Positions 17,204 to 25,539 of a stretch of 64,000 nucleotides of DNA are shown piece by piece. Both the position numbers and the translations under genes were made by a program. Location of the stretch: the NCBI GenBank assembly GCA_028281785.1, contig JANQJG010000055.1, positions 1 to 64,000 of the forward strand, given 5' to 3'. The notes beneath the pieces were generated by a model, which saw only the letters and a program-made list of their open reading frames with translations, was not told the origin of the DNA and did not search any database. The DNA comes from Rhodospirillales bacterium. GTDB taxonomy: Bacteria; Pseudomonadota; Alphaproteobacteria; Rhodospirillales; Shumkoniaceae. Numbering within the stretch: position 1 is the stretch's first letter; every line of letters starts with the position of its first letter.

Positions 17204-17960
17204 GCTTTGAACCGCGCGCCGTGAGCCTAATGCGCCCAAACTGTCAATCGGCGTTGAACATTGACCCCCGATTGGAGTGGGCCCCCCGGGGCGTACAAGG
17301 GACCTAGGAGCATCCCGTTTGCACGCTCGACCTCAGCCTATGCGCGTCTTCTCTATTCCTTCGGGCCTGGTAATAGTCATGGGGCAAGAAAGCCGCCGGT
17401 GCAACATCCCGTACCGACTGCGGCTACGGCGCATACCAGACAGGGTTGGGGGCATGGCAGATGGTCCACCTCTGCACCCGCAAATTGCCGCGCTGGCGCC
17501 AATATCCTCGCAACCGCGACGCATCTGACGAGCCATCTCGATGGCGCTGCCGCAGGTTGGAATGGCCCGCCGCCGCTTGGTCATCTCGCATCTTGCCCGA
17601 ATGCTATGTCTGTCTCGCAACGCTGAAGCGCCAATCACCAAAATCGCTGACCACGGAGTTTCGGCAGGTGAGCAAGGCCGAATAGTGAGGCTCGCATGGG
17701 GACGGGAACGACAGCTTCGTGCAGGTGAACTTCCACGAGCAGTAATTCCGCTCTCGGCCCATCGCGAGCGTTTCTACGGAGTTGACAGCGCCATCGCAAT
17801 GCGCTGGAGTGTTTTTAGTAGATGAAGAAAAAACAAGAATGCCCGGCTAACGGGTCTAAAGAACTCCCAAGCGGTGTTTAGCCGCGCCCCATCTACCGAT
17901 CATCAAATCAAACAAACGACGCTTGGCCACACGGCCGGCGGCACAGATCGGAGATTGTTC
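17204..17960. other. Island spacer, probably insertion-sequence debris
   Basis: About 750 nt without a supportable gene. CTGTCAATCGGCGTTGAACA near 17240 resembles the end region of an IS21-type element. Short open frames at 17261-17825 lack ribosome sites and family features. It separates the defence operon from the CoiA-like nuclease gene. Confidence 0.35.
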
Positions 17961-18710
17961 ATGAATTACGCGCTAGTAGACGGCCGCAAAATCGCAGCGC
18001 GACCAGGGCTCAAGGGCCAATGCCCAGTTTGCGGGTCCGAGGTCAGCACCAAATGCGGAGAGATACGGGTTTGGCATTGGGCGCACACTCGTCGGCGCGC
18101 TTGCGATCCTTGGTGGGAGAACGAGACGCCGTGGCATCGCGCGTGGAAAGACGCTTTTCCCGTCGATTGGCAAGAAATCGTGCACCGTGCGGAGACGGAC
18201 GAAAAGCACGTCGCGGATATCAAGACTGAGCGGGGTTGGGTAATCGAGTTCCAACATTCACACCTGGCCGCCGGTGAACGCGGAGCCCGCGAGGACTTTT
18301 ACGAGCGAATGGTTTGGGTTGTGGATGGCCGCCGACGAAAAAGAGACTGGACGCAGTTTGAGCGCGCAATCAAGGAAGGTTCCCGATATCTCGAGAGGCC
18401 CGCAGTTTGGCTGGTGTGGATCGATGAAAGCGCATTGCTCAAGGAATGGGCCGAAAGCCGTGTGCACGTGTTCTTCGATTTCGGCTTCACTGACCTCCAT
18501 TGCATGCTCCCCGGCAGCGCGGACGGAAGGGCGGCTATCATGATCGCCAGCAAGGAGGATTTTATCGAAAGTCATATCCGAGGCACCTACGATTTTTCGT
18601 GCCGGGCCGATTTCAAACGTAGCAAGACGATTGACCCGCTATACCAGGCGTACGGCTTCCAGCGCTACCTGGCACGAAAGGCCTGTTCCAGAGCGCGATC
18701 CCGGTTCTAG
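17961..18710 (+). CDS. CoiA-like competence family nuclease
   Basis: A 249-aa protein. The N-terminal zinc-ribbon-like segment is CPVCGSEVSTKCG, followed by VWHWAHTRRRACDPWWENE and ETPWHRAWKDAFP. A PD-(D/E)XK-type core follows: HVADIKTERGWVIEFQHSHL, with D, then E-x-Q as catalytic candidates. These are the hallmarks of CoiA-like proteins, restriction-endonuclease-fold enzymes first known from competence loci and now common in mobile elements and defence regions. The ATG at 17961 precedes the conserved MNYALVDGRKI, so I chose it over the longer frame from 17874. It stands alone, on the same strand as the CoCoNuT-like operon but 750 nt downstream. Its biological role here is unknown. Confidence 0.8.
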   Translation: MNYALVDGRKIAARPGLKGQCPVCGSEVSTKCGEIRVWHWAHTRRRACDPWWENETPWHRAWKDAFPVDWQEIVHRAETDEKHVADIKTERGWVIEFQHSHLAAGERGAREDFYERMVWVVDGRRRKRDWTQFERAIKEGSRYLERPAVWLVWIDESALLKEWAESRVHVFFDFGFTDLHCMLPGSADGRAAIMIASKEDFIESHIRGTYDFSCRADFKRSKTIDPLYQAYGFQRYLARKACSRARSRF

Positions 18711-19118
18711 GGATTAACGGACATCCGCCACTGGCAACTTCTGCGACGTTCTTGGCCGAATCCGCGATGTCGGCGAAGCTCCCAGAATCGGACGTCATGG
18801 TGGGACGGAAGCCCAGGTGGAAGGTGTTCTGGCGCAAGGGCTTCCAACTTTCCGGCCTATCAGCCGCGATCGGTCAGGAGTTATTCGGATCCGGTTAGTG
18901 AAAACCCAAGGACTCCCCCCGGATGCACAGAAACAGGATCCTCTTGACACTCGCTTCGTCTGAGATGTTGACGGTTTTGGACGGGCATGATGTGGTGATC
19001 TGAAGTAAGCGGCCGGCATCAGGAGCTCAGGGTCCAACTTCCGTCTCGATAGGGCATAGTGCGCGTACTGCCAGAGGGTGCTACGCCGTCTCGGCCGCCA
19101 TCGAACGCTTTTTAAAGG
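18711..19118. other. Gene-poor island spacer
   Basis: No frame with coding signs on either strand. Segments near 18940-19020 (CGTCTGAGATGTTGACGG and neighbours) could be degraded insertion-sequence DNA, but I cannot assign them. Confidence 0.3.
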
Positions 19119-19352
19119 CTAACTCGAGAAGCCCTGCAAGAGCTCGCTCGGACTGAACCCAATCGCCTCCGCCACCTCAAGAAACTCGATTACGTCGAGC
19201 CGGCGCTCGCCGGTCTCGTATTTTGAGACGAAGGACTGGGGCCGGCCGAGCCGCTCCGCCAGCGCCTCTTGGGAAAGCCCCGCGGCCTTCCGTCTTTCCA
19301 CGAGCAGTGCCCGCAACTGCCTGTGGCGTTCGGAGCGTAGGGATCGGGGCAT
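19119..19352 (-). CDS. XRE-family HTH transcriptional regulator
   Basis: A 77-aa single-domain Cro/C1-type helix-turn-helix protein: LVERRKAAGLSQEALAERLG, with recognition helix RPQSFVSKYETGERRLDVIE, then FLEVAEAIGFSPSELL. Its length is typical of small island or phage repressors. It is divergent from the membrane-protein gene at 19457, and a palindrome TATCCC-AAAAT-GGGATA sits between them, a likely operator for autoregulation and control of the divergent genes. Confidence 0.88.
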   Translation of the reverse strand: MPRSLRSERHRQLRALLVERRKAAGLSQEALAERLGRPQSFVSKYETGERRLDVIEFLEVAEAIGFSPSELLQGFSS

Positions 19353-19403
19353 AAGGCCGCCAGCATGATGAAAGCCGGCAATCCAATAATCCCGGTTTAG
19401 GAT

Positions 19404-19420
19404 TATCCCAAAATGGGATA
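19404..19420. promoter_or_regulatory. Probable operator palindrome for the XRE regulator
   Basis: TATCCC (19404-19409), spacer AAAAT and GGGATA (19415-19420) form a perfect 6+6 dyad in the 104-nt divergent gap. A further ATCCC half-site lies at about 19388-19392. Confidence 0.55.
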
Positions 19421-19456
19421 TTCTCGTTTGAGTGACACACGCGATCGAGGCTCGTC

Positions 19457-19909
19457 ATGGGGTGGCTGTTCGTCGGAATCGGAGGGCTGACAAGCTACCT
19501 ATTCTTCACCCAAGAGAACTACTGGCTTCTCAGCATTGCCGTGGTTTGCACTCTCGGAACATTCTGGTCGTATGGCGTGATGCACAACTACGCGATGGAG
19601 GCGGTATCATTGCGCCGGAGCTTCCAGGGTGGATTCTATGACATCACCCCTGGCGAGGCGGATTCCGTGCCGAATTGGATCGCTGGAGTGAACTTCGTCT
19701 TCCCGGAACGGGACGCTTTCCCCAGGACGAGCAGCGCGGGAGGAAACGATGAAACCAATCTGGGTCATTCCGGTGAGCGCCTTGCTAGGTCTCGCCGCTT
19801 GTGCTGCCCCTCAGAAGAGTCTGACCATCACCACGGTTCCAGAGGGTGCGGTTCTGTTCGAATTGGGAACCGGACAACGCTACGTGGCTCCGGTGACCGT
19901 CTACTATGA
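19457..19909 (+). CDS. Small membrane protein, 3' end uncertain
   Basis: A 150-aa frame with two hydrophobic segments (about residues 2-17 and 22-42: WLFVGIGGLTSYLFF, WLLSIAVVCTLGTFW), followed by a soluble tail. Residues after about 97 overlap the next gene for 160 nt in another frame, and their composition (RSRRLCCPSEESDHHHGS) looks like antiphase translation. The original protein may therefore have ended earlier, or the gene carries a frameshift near 19740. The family is not recognised. It is divergent from the XRE gene and probably controlled by it. Confidence 0.5.
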   Translation: MGWLFVGIGGLTSYLFFTQENYWLLSIAVVCTLGTFWSYGVMHNYAMEAVSLRRSFQGGFYDITPGEADSVPNWIAGVNFVFPERDAFPRTSSAGGNDETNLGHSGERLARSRRLCCPSEESDHHHGSRGCGSVRIGNRTTLRGSGDRLL

Positions 19910-20465
19910 CCTGGACGAGAGATTTGTGGATTCGAGAGGCTGTTTCCACGCCCAGCCCTTTATCGCGATTTGGGCAAGCGGAACAACGCTCAACCCGCCG
20001 GCGGGGCCAATCCTGCTTTGCGGTGATCGCGATGATTGGGTCATGACGGTGCACCGGCCAGTGGATGCCCCGGGCCTTGACCGAGATCTCGCTGCAGCGG
20101 AGGCGCGGCAAAGGCAGCTCCAAATCGAGGCGCTTGACAGAGAGATTCGTCGATTGGACGGCCAAGCGGCGTTGGCGGCGGGGATGGAGTCTCTTGCCTA
20201 CGGACTTACCTGCGCGGCCGGTGGCGGCTGCTCGCGCGGCGACACCTACGTCTACGGGACCGCGCCTTCTTATCGCGCGCGCCCTTTTGACACATCCTCG
20301 TCCCCGGATCGGCCGGCGTACCGGGAGTTCAAGGCCCCCGCGGATTCGCCGCGCGTCGGACCGCTGATGCAGCAGCGCCGGCCAGACAATTGGACTACCG
20401 CGCCTGGCGGGCCCGCAACCGGACCCTCGCTCGGCTGTGATTTCGATGATTGCGGGCTGCGGTGA
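19749..20465 (+). CDS. Putative lipoprotein
   Basis: A 238-aa protein with a lipoprotein signal peptide: WVIPVSALLGLAACAAPQ, lipobox LAAC with Cys18. After the signal, KSLTITTVPEGAVLFELGTG resembles PEGA-like lipoprotein repeats (TTPEGA.V...G). A short helical stretch (about 100-150) and a Pro/Ser/Arg-rich tail follow. It starts within the 3' part of the upstream membrane-protein frame, after GGGAGGAAACG, a strong ribosome site that supports this start. Inferred location: outer membrane or periplasmic face. Its function and link to the island are unknown. Confidence 0.65.
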   Translation: MKPIWVIPVSALLGLAACAAPQKSLTITTVPEGAVLFELGTGQRYVAPVTVYYDLDERFVDSRGCFHAQPFIAIWASGTTLNPPAGPILLCGDRDDWVMTVHRPVDAPGLDRDLAAAEARQRQLQIEALDREIRRLDGQAALAAGMESLAYGLTCAAGGGCSRGDTYVYGTAPSYRARPFDTSSSPDRPAYREFKAPADSPRVGPLMQQRRPDNWTTAPGGPATGPSLGCDFDDCGLR

Positions 20466-20690
20466 CGGTCGCTGAAGCGCCCAAGCGGGGGTCGGCGGTG
20501 GCAATTTGAGCGCTTCCGAAGCCTCCGGGATTACTTGTACGTATCGCGCCGTGTTGGCGCTTTGAGAAGCGCTCGATGGCATACGTGTGGCGGCGGCGCC
20601 ATCGATTGCGAGAACAACCGCTCGTGCAATCTGTCGGGGGCAGGTCGTGGTTCGCGCTCGCCGCAGCTAATTTGCAGCGTTCGTAACTTG
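20466..20690. other. Spacer without recognisable genes
   Basis: Convergent gap between the lipoprotein gene and the DUF2280 gene. The short open frames seen here have no family features. Confidence 0.3.
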
Positions 20691-21191
20691 TCACCCAGAG
20701 GCGGCACAAGACGTGCTGGCCTCGCCTATTAGTTCCGCAATTCGCGCGTCGATCTCTTCGTCCGTTAGCTCGCTCACATTCTGCTCCCTAGATGGCAGAT
20801 CAATCCGACCCGTCAATTTACGGGAGTTCGTGTAACAACCACCGACCTCCTTTGCGGCTTGCTCGAGCAGCGCGGCTGCGAGCCGGAGGTTACCCATGCT
20901 CTTCGCCTTGAGGAACATGTCGTCCAGTCTTCGCAGTCGGTACGCGCGATGGACAATCGGGATATCAGCGACCTCGTCCAAGAAACGCTCTCGGGTAGCT
21001 TCGAAGAGGACGGTCCACTTCTTCGCTACGTCGTGCCCCTTAGAGCCAAGCGGATTGTATTCGTGAACCTGCTGCCGGGAGATGGAGATGCCGAACTCCT
21101 TCTCCACGAGCTTGGCTACCTCCGATGGTGAGCGAAAAACCGCGAGCTCCATAACGATGAAGCGGCGAATTTGATCAGAAAGCCGTGCCAT
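20691..21191 (-). CDS. DUF2280 phage-associated protein (possible small terminase-like)
   Basis: A 166-aa protein. The N-terminal helix-turn-helix-like half reads IRRFIVMELAVFRSPSEVAK, then EFGISISRQQVHEYNP, followed by LFEATRERFLDEVADIPIVH and LLEQAAKEVGGCYTNSRKLTG. This is the DUF2280 signature, found in prophages near terminase genes. The acidic C-terminus includes LTDEEIDARIAELIG. No large terminase or structural phage genes are present, so this looks like a phage relic or satellite component in the island. It overlaps by 17 nt with the small basic gene upstream. Confidence 0.8.
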   Translation of the reverse strand: MARLSDQIRRFIVMELAVFRSPSEVAKLVEKEFGISISRQQVHEYNPLGSKGHDVAKKWTVLFEATRERFLDEVADIPIVHRAYRLRRLDDMFLKAKSMGNLRLAAALLEQAAKEVGGCYTNSRKLTGRIDLPSREQNVSELTDEEIDARIAELIGEASTSCAASG

Positions 21192-21363
21192 CCGATCGCG
21201 CCTCTTTCCTGAGCTTGCGTTCCTCGATCTTCTTGAGCAGCCGAAGTGCGCGCTTGGCCTTCGCCTTCGTCTCGGGCCTGACCCGCTCGTCCTCCAGGCC
21301 GCGCTCCAGATTCCGAATCAATTTCGAACGGGATATCCTTGGTGTCGTCTCGGTACATGGCAT
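21175..21363 (-). CDS. Small basic hypothetical protein
   Basis: 62 aa, mostly one charged helical segment (KLIRNLERGLEDERVRPETK, AKAKRALRLLKKIEERKLRKE). The coding-like composition and 17-nt overlap with the DUF2280 gene support a real gene in the same minus-strand unit. No family recognised. Confidence 0.4.
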   Translation of the reverse strand: MPCTETTPRISRSKLIRNLERGLEDERVRPETKAKAKRALRLLKKIEERKLRKEARSDGTAF

Positions 21364-21544
21364 TGTTAGCGTCCTAGGCCGACTCGACCGCGGGCGCGCC
21401 GCCCGCCTGGGATACTACTCCGCGGACCCGCAAGAGCGAAAGGCGCGATGACAGTCGTTACGTCCGACAATTTGATCGAGTGGACGTGCCAATCGAAGGC
21501 GGGTACTGATTCCGGGTAGTACCCCTCACCCAAAATATAGAAGC

Positions 21545-21668
21545 AGTTCGGAAAGTCGAACTACGGGCGTCCGGCAAAATCGGCGGATTCCCGAGGTTTT
21601 GGCTTCCCCGATTTTCAGGCTTCGCCATCTCGTAGTTCGGGAAGTCGCACTACCGTAGTTCGGGAAGT
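21545..21668. repeat. Iteron-like AGTTCGGGAAGT repeats
   Basis: AGTTCGGAAAGT at 21545-21556, AGTTCGGGAAGT at 21634-21645 and again at 21657-21668; the last two are 23 nt apart. AGTTCG (21545) is also inverted as CGAACT (21557). Inverted copies lie at 22130-22139 and 22158-22169, so the repeats flank the winged-helix gene on both sides. Confidence 0.6.
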
Positions 21669-21680
21669 TGAACCAGGAAT

Positions 21681-22175
21681 CTATTTTTTTTTGCGCACCG
21701 ATTTGAGGTGAGCCCGATTCTTCCTCCAAACGCGAATGGCTTCTTCCGTTTTGCCTTTCCATTCGTTCGTGGCGGAGTTGTGGTTGCGGTCAGCGTAGTA
21801 TGTCAGACGGAATTTCGAGGGTTGATTGGTTCCGGCCCACCGGCCGCCCCGCTCCCAACGAATAAGCCCAAGAAACTCCAGCTCCTCAATCGCACCTCGG
21901 ATTTCACTTCGCGGCACTCCGAACTCAGCTAGTTGGTCATAGGTAGCCATCAAGTGCCCGTTCTCGGTTCCGGCATGGGCCATGTGGTCGATTTCAAGAA
22001 AATCGATCACTCGACGGGCGTTAATGCTCCGCAACCGCCACGCTGGGCTCTCCATCAATTTGCTTGTGTGCCACACCCATGGCTCACCCTTCGGTGGGCG
22101 GTGGAGCTGTGCACACCTCCCGACGCGTTTTCCCGAACTCCGTCCTGTAGCATTGGGCTTCCCGAAACTGGGCAT
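21681..22175 (-). CDS. Winged-helix DNA-binding protein (replication/regulation type)
   Basis: A 164-aa frame. The recognisable part begins at KGEPWVWHTSKLMESPAWRL (about residue 29), continues with INARRVIDFLEIDHMAHAG and then FGVPRSEIRGAIEELEFLGL before IRWERGG. This is a winged-helix module common in alphaproteobacterial islands and plasmids. The C-terminus is strongly basic. The first ~28 residues overlap two AGTTCGGGAA-type repeats, so the real start is probably nearer 22090 (a GTG within WVW) or the ATG at 22055. The repeats on both sides suggest it binds them, as a replication initiator or repressor would. Confidence 0.6.
   Translation of the reverse strand: MPSFGKPNATGRSSGKRVGRCAQLHRPPKGEPWVWHTSKLMESPAWRLRSINARRVIDFLEIDHMAHAGTENGHLMATYDQLAEFGVPRSEIRGAIEELEFLGLIRWERGGRWAGTNQPSKFRLTYYADRNHNSATNEWKGKTEEAIRVWRKNRAHLKSVRKKK
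22130..22169. repeat. Inverted copies of the AGTTCGGGAA repeat
   Basis: TTCCCGAACT at 22130-22139 and CTTCCCGAAACT at 22158-22169 are inverted relative to the copies at 21545-21668. Confidence 0.5.
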
Positions 22176-22423
22176 CAGGCCACTTCACGACCAATGTGGA
22201 CGGTGGCGTTTGCATGCGATCTTTTCGGTTTTCCATCCCTAGCCACTACGCTGTCTCTGAGTCACGTTCGATGGATTCCACGCGATCCCGGAGAACGTGA
22301 AGGGCGAAGGTTCCGCTGGCAGTCACGACCTTGGTCCCCTGGATCGAAATTGACAAAAGCGGATTCAGACCCTGGCACTCGCAACTGCGCCGAGTTGGCC
22401 CTTGCTGGCGCTTGAGAGCGACA

Positions 22424-22657
22424 TCAACTTGCATCCGACGTCGAGCGCATGGGGGGCGTCAGGATCGCATCAACCCATTCGTCGAGCTCTTTGACGTCGT
22501 AAAGGCATCGACGGCCGTCACGCCGGAAAGTGGGGCCACCGCCTTCGCAGGCGAGCTTCGCGAGGGTCTGTGGTTTTCGCCGAATGCCATGGATGCGAAG
22601 CAGGTAGTCAGACGCCTCGCGCCGCGTCAGGCGTTTCTTCTGAACGATCGGGTCCAA
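22424..22657 (-). CDS. AlpA/excisionase-like HTH protein
   Basis: 77 aa. RLTRREASDYLLRIHGIRRK, then PQTLAKLACEGGGPTFRRDG and RRCLYDVKELDEWVDAIL form an excisionase-type MerR-like winged helix (HTH_17). It lies between the winged-helix gene and the integrase on the same strand. In P4-type islands such AlpA-like proteins switch on integrase or promote excision. Confidence 0.8.
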   Translation of the reverse strand: MDPIVQKKRLTRREASDYLLRIHGIRRKPQTLAKLACEGGGPTFRRDGRRCLYDVKELDEWVDAILTPPMRSTSDAS

Positions 22658-22755
22658 CGGTCATACCTCCGTACATACTGAGGGATACCCCGATACTATG
22701 GAGGAATGATTTGAACGCCATTTCCCTATTTCCCCGGGGAACTAAACGCGGGGAA

Positions 22756-23484
22756 TTACGGCTCCTTGGGATTCGAACTCGGCCTCGAGGACTTGCGGCC
22801 CCGCTGGTTAAGCCGGAAGGTGGATGGCGCCGTGACTTCCCTGCGGACCTCCTCTATCATCCGCCTTGTAACCATGGATTCGCCAAACTTGGCTTTCGCA
22901 GCGGCCCAATCTTCTCTGATACTTGGGCCCGACGGGCTATCAGACCATGTGTCAATTCGGCACTGGTACCATGCGCGAAGTCTCGGTCGTCCGATGCGTT
23001 TCGACGTTTCTTCGCCTGTCTCAGCACCTAGTACATGCGCCACCTTGGATCGCTGCAATCGAACCGCTGTATAGGTTCTCAAGCCCTCCGGGTAAGTACC
23101 CCGCTCCCATGCCAGAGGGTCGGGGCCGATCTGATCGTGAAGAGGGTCCGCGAAAACATCGCTTACGAGGTAGTCCACGGTGATTCGCTCGTGGGCGCCA
23201 CCATCAGCTTGACCAAACGCTTCAAGGGTGCCGGTGCGGAGCAGCGATTGGACGTGATCCGCTTCGCGCTCGAGCAAGCTCCAGAGCTCAACAGGTTTTC
23301 GAGTGCCGCGGTGGCGCCGCATGAGACGCTTGAGGACGGCAGAGGATAGCGGCTTTCCGGTAGCTATCCAGGTCACAAGTTCGCACAGTGTGACAAAATC
23401 ACGCCTGGGAAGCGGCCGCCGCTTGCAAGGCACAACATAGACTTGTATCTCGTCACCCATGAGGTCACTTAGCTTCGCGGACAT
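22756..23484 (-). CDS. Island hypothetical protein, next to integrase
   Basis: A 242-aa soluble protein with no membrane segment. Features: VYVVPCKRRPLPRRDFVTLC near the N-terminus, WSLLEREADHVQSLLRTGTL, a KIGRPRLRAWY-like basic stretch (KRIGRPRLRAWYQCRID) and a very basic C-terminus (RLNQRGRKSSRP). It overlaps the integrase 3' end by 20 nt, so the two are probably cotranscribed. No family recognised; a DNA-binding role is a guess from its basic nature. Confidence 0.6.
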   Translation of the reverse strand: MSAKLSDLMGDEIQVYVVPCKRRPLPRRDFVTLCELVTWIATGKPLSSAVLKRLMRRHRGTRKPVELWSLLEREADHVQSLLRTGTLEAFGQADGGAHERITVDYLVSDVFADPLHDQIGPDPLAWERGTYPEGLRTYTAVRLQRSKVAHVLGAETGEETSKRIGRPRLRAWYQCRIDTWSDSPSGPSIREDWAAAKAKFGESMVTRRMIEEVRREVTAPSTFRLNQRGRKSSRPSSNPKEP

Positions 23485-24775
23485 TGAGTTCGATCACGTT
23501 TGCTTTGCGGGGGGCCTTTATGTTTCCGGACATGTACCCCTCGATGGTGCTCGAGATCCGGTTTGCGGCAGCGATAAGCACGGAGTCGACGGCGTGCGTG
23601 TACCGCGATGTCATCGAGCCCCGGGCATGGCCAATCAGGCTCGCAACCGTGACCTCGGCATAACCAAGGGCGCCGGCCGTCGTCGAAAACGAGTGGCGAA
23701 GGGTGTGCGGCGTTACACCCTCGAGTCCGGCGCGTTCACATGCAGTTTTGAACAGCTTCACATCACTGAGGTGTGAGTCCTTCGTCTTGCCCGGGAAGAC
23801 GTACTGGCCTTCGCTGTCCTCCAGTGCGTCACGTAGAACCGTCGCCGCGGCCCTACCGAACGCACGCTGCTGCGCACCGGACTTGGTATCGGTGAACCGA
23901 AAGCAAGAGTTCGGCAGATCGACCTCCTTACGCTCAAGGCCGAATATCTCGGCGCGTCGGGCGCCCGTCAGGGCCAGGAGGCGGTAGGCTCGCAGGGCGG
24001 TCTCATTAGAACCCTCGGCCTCCAGAGCATTTATTGCAGCCGCAAATGCCGCATATTCCTGCGCTACGAGGAACCGTACCCGCTTCGCGCCGCGCGCACG
24101 GTCGACGCCCCTCGCCGGATTTTCGGCCAAGTACCCCCGCCTAACGGCGTAAGAGAAGATGGAGCCCAGAAGGTCGACGCACCTCCCGGCTGTTCCTGGG
24201 CCGCCGGTCACTCTCGCGAGCCCCCGCTTCCTTGTCTTGACGGTTGTCGAGGTCTCGCCAGCAGCCACCTTGTCCCGAAAGCGCTCGACATCGGCGCGGG
24301 AGATAGAGTCCAGCCGCTTCTGACCAAGCAACGGAATGATGTGCCGGGAGACCCGTCCCTCGTCAATGGCCACGGTCGAGGCCTTTTTTGGCTTGTTCCG
24401 GTAGAGGATCAGCCCACGCCGTGCGAGATCCATGTACTCATGGCAGAGCTTGGTGACCGTTTGTGGCTTGTCCTTCAGTCCCTGGCGCTCTGCTTGGCGC
24501 TCTGCGAGCGGGTCTTGCTTTTCGGCGACATGGCCAGCGATGATCTTTGCCTGCTTACGGGCTTCCTGAACGGTGAGGTTCGGGAACCGCCCGATGGTGA
24601 TCCGCTTCTTGCGGCCATCGGCAGCACGGTATTGGTAGAAGAAGCTGCGTGTCCCGCTGGGTTTTACACGAATCCCGAATCCGCTGATTCCGTCCGTGTC
24701 GCCGTCCCAGAGCCGGTACTCCTTTTCCGGCTTCGGGTCGGCCAATTCGATGGCGGTTTTGGTCAGCTTCGGCAT
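23465..24775 (-). CDS. int: Site-specific tyrosine recombinase (P4-type integrase)
   Basis: 436 aa. The N-terminal DUF4102 arm-binding domain includes YRLWDGDTDGISGFGIRVKP then KKRITIGRFPNLTVQEARKQ. A SAM-like core-binding domain precedes the catalytic domain: Arg in LALTGARRAEIFGL, H-x-x-R in TPHTLRHSFSTTAGALGYAE, His in LIGHARGSM and the nucleophilic Tyr in SRYTHAVDS. Length and layout match tRNA-targeting P4-type integrases. It sits beside attR, and 21-bp repeats at 24793 and 2209 may be its arm sites. It would catalyse insertion into and excision from the 3' part of tRNA-Val. Confidence 0.95.
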   Translation of the reverse strand: MPKLTKTAIELADPKPEKEYRLWDGDTDGISGFGIRVKPSGTRSFFYQYRAADGRKKRITIGRFPNLTVQEARKQAKIIAGHVAEKQDPLAERQAERQGLKDKPQTVTKLCHEYMDLARRGLILYRNKPKKASTVAIDEGRVSRHIIPLLGQKRLDSISRADVERFRDKVAAGETSTTVKTRKRGLARVTGGPGTAGRCVDLLGSIFSYAVRRGYLAENPARGVDRARGAKRVRFLVAQEYAAFAAAINALEAEGSNETALRAYRLLALTGARRAEIFGLERKEVDLPNSCFRFTDTKSGAQQRAFGRAAATVLRDALEDSEGQYVFPGKTKDSHLSDVKLFKTACERAGLEGVTPHTLRHSFSTTAGALGYAEVTVASLIGHARGSMTSRYTHAVDSVLIAAANRISSTIEGYMSGNIKAPRKANVIELNVREAK

Positions 24776-24792
24776 TTTGCCCTACTTTGCTT

Positions 24793-24813
24793 CAGGGCAC
24801 CTATAGGGCACCC
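24793..24813 (+). repeat. Putative integrase arm-type site, right copy
   Basis: Exact direct copy of 2209-2229 (core GGGCACCTATAGGGCACC), 17 nt upstream of the integrase start, where it could also act as an operator for int autoregulation. Confidence 0.6.
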
Positions 24814-24949
24814 ACTGAAATCCAAGCGGGTCAATTGCAGGGAATGACCACTACGCTATTGGTAAGAGATAATGCCATGAAAATCAATGGGTTTATGCAT
24901 CAGTAGGAAGGCATGGGAAACCGCCATCAACGACAGGGTATCTTATCAC

Positions 24950-25004
24950 CACTACGTTGACATCGTAGGGGTCGCTGGTTCAATCCCAGCCGCGCCCACC
25001 ATTC
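24950..25004. repeat. attR: 55-bp direct repeat, partial tRNA-Val
   Basis: Identical to 2089-2143. It contains the anticodon stem-loop, T-arm and 3' acceptor with CCA, but not the 5' acceptor or D-arm. It is therefore the displaced original 3' end of the tRNA gene and not a functional tRNA. Confidence 0.93.
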
Positions 25005-25035
25005 AACCCCTTGATGAATCAAGGGGTTTCGTTTC
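25005..25035 (+). terminator. Original tRNA-Val terminator
   Basis: AACCCCTTGAT pairs with ATCAAGGGGTT around a GA loop (25005-25028), followed by TCGTTTCT. Now separated from the functional tRNA gene by the island. Confidence 0.65.
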
Positions 25036-25539
25036 TGGTGGAGCCCAAAGAAAATGGAGTGGCCGCGCGGGGGGCGGTGTCGGCGCTGCAAGCAATACCC
25101 TTCACGGATTTATCACGTGAGAGTCTCACCACTGACACATCCGACCTCGCTAGGTAGGGCTATCGACGAAGCAAGCGAGGTTGGGGTCAAGCTATGAGCG
25201 ATCGCGTGATCCGCGATATGGGCTTCTGGACATAGACCGAGTCGCCGGAACGGGTGTGCGTTGGAGCAGGGATCTCACATCCCTTCGGATGGGCACGCGA
25301 CGGTCGATCGATTGCCAAACAATCGGCGAAGCTTGACAGGCGTTTCCAACTCGCGTTTGGGTAGCGCGTGAAGCCTTTCCACTTCTGGTCATGGGTTGGG
25401 TGAGGCGGACCGCGGGACGCTTTAAGAAGCGGCCGATCATTTTGAGGCGATTATTAGCGCGTCATGTCGATATTGGGTCATTAAATCTAAAAACCCATAT
25501 GTCGAAAACGCAGATGGATTAGGGGAGGGCCCATCGGCG
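25036..25539. other. Spacer between island and signalling cluster
   Basis: No convincing gene. ACCTCGCT (25144) and AGCGAGGT (about 25173) form an interrupted dyad of unknown meaning. The promoter for the response-regulator operon should lie at the right end; GGGGAGGGCCC precedes the ATG at 25540. Confidence 0.4.

Noticed and set aside
20395..20709. 104-aa minus-strand frame between lipoprotein and DUF2280 genes
   Set aside because: Composition like antiphase translation and overlaps the lipoprotein gene end.
21545..21668. CRISPR array
   Set aside because: Repeats are only 12 nt, irregularly spaced and include inverted copies; no cas genes in the window.
24950..25004. Second tRNA-Val gene
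   Set aside because: Only the anticodon arm, T-arm and 3' acceptor are present; the 5' acceptor and D-arm are missing. It is the attR duplicate.
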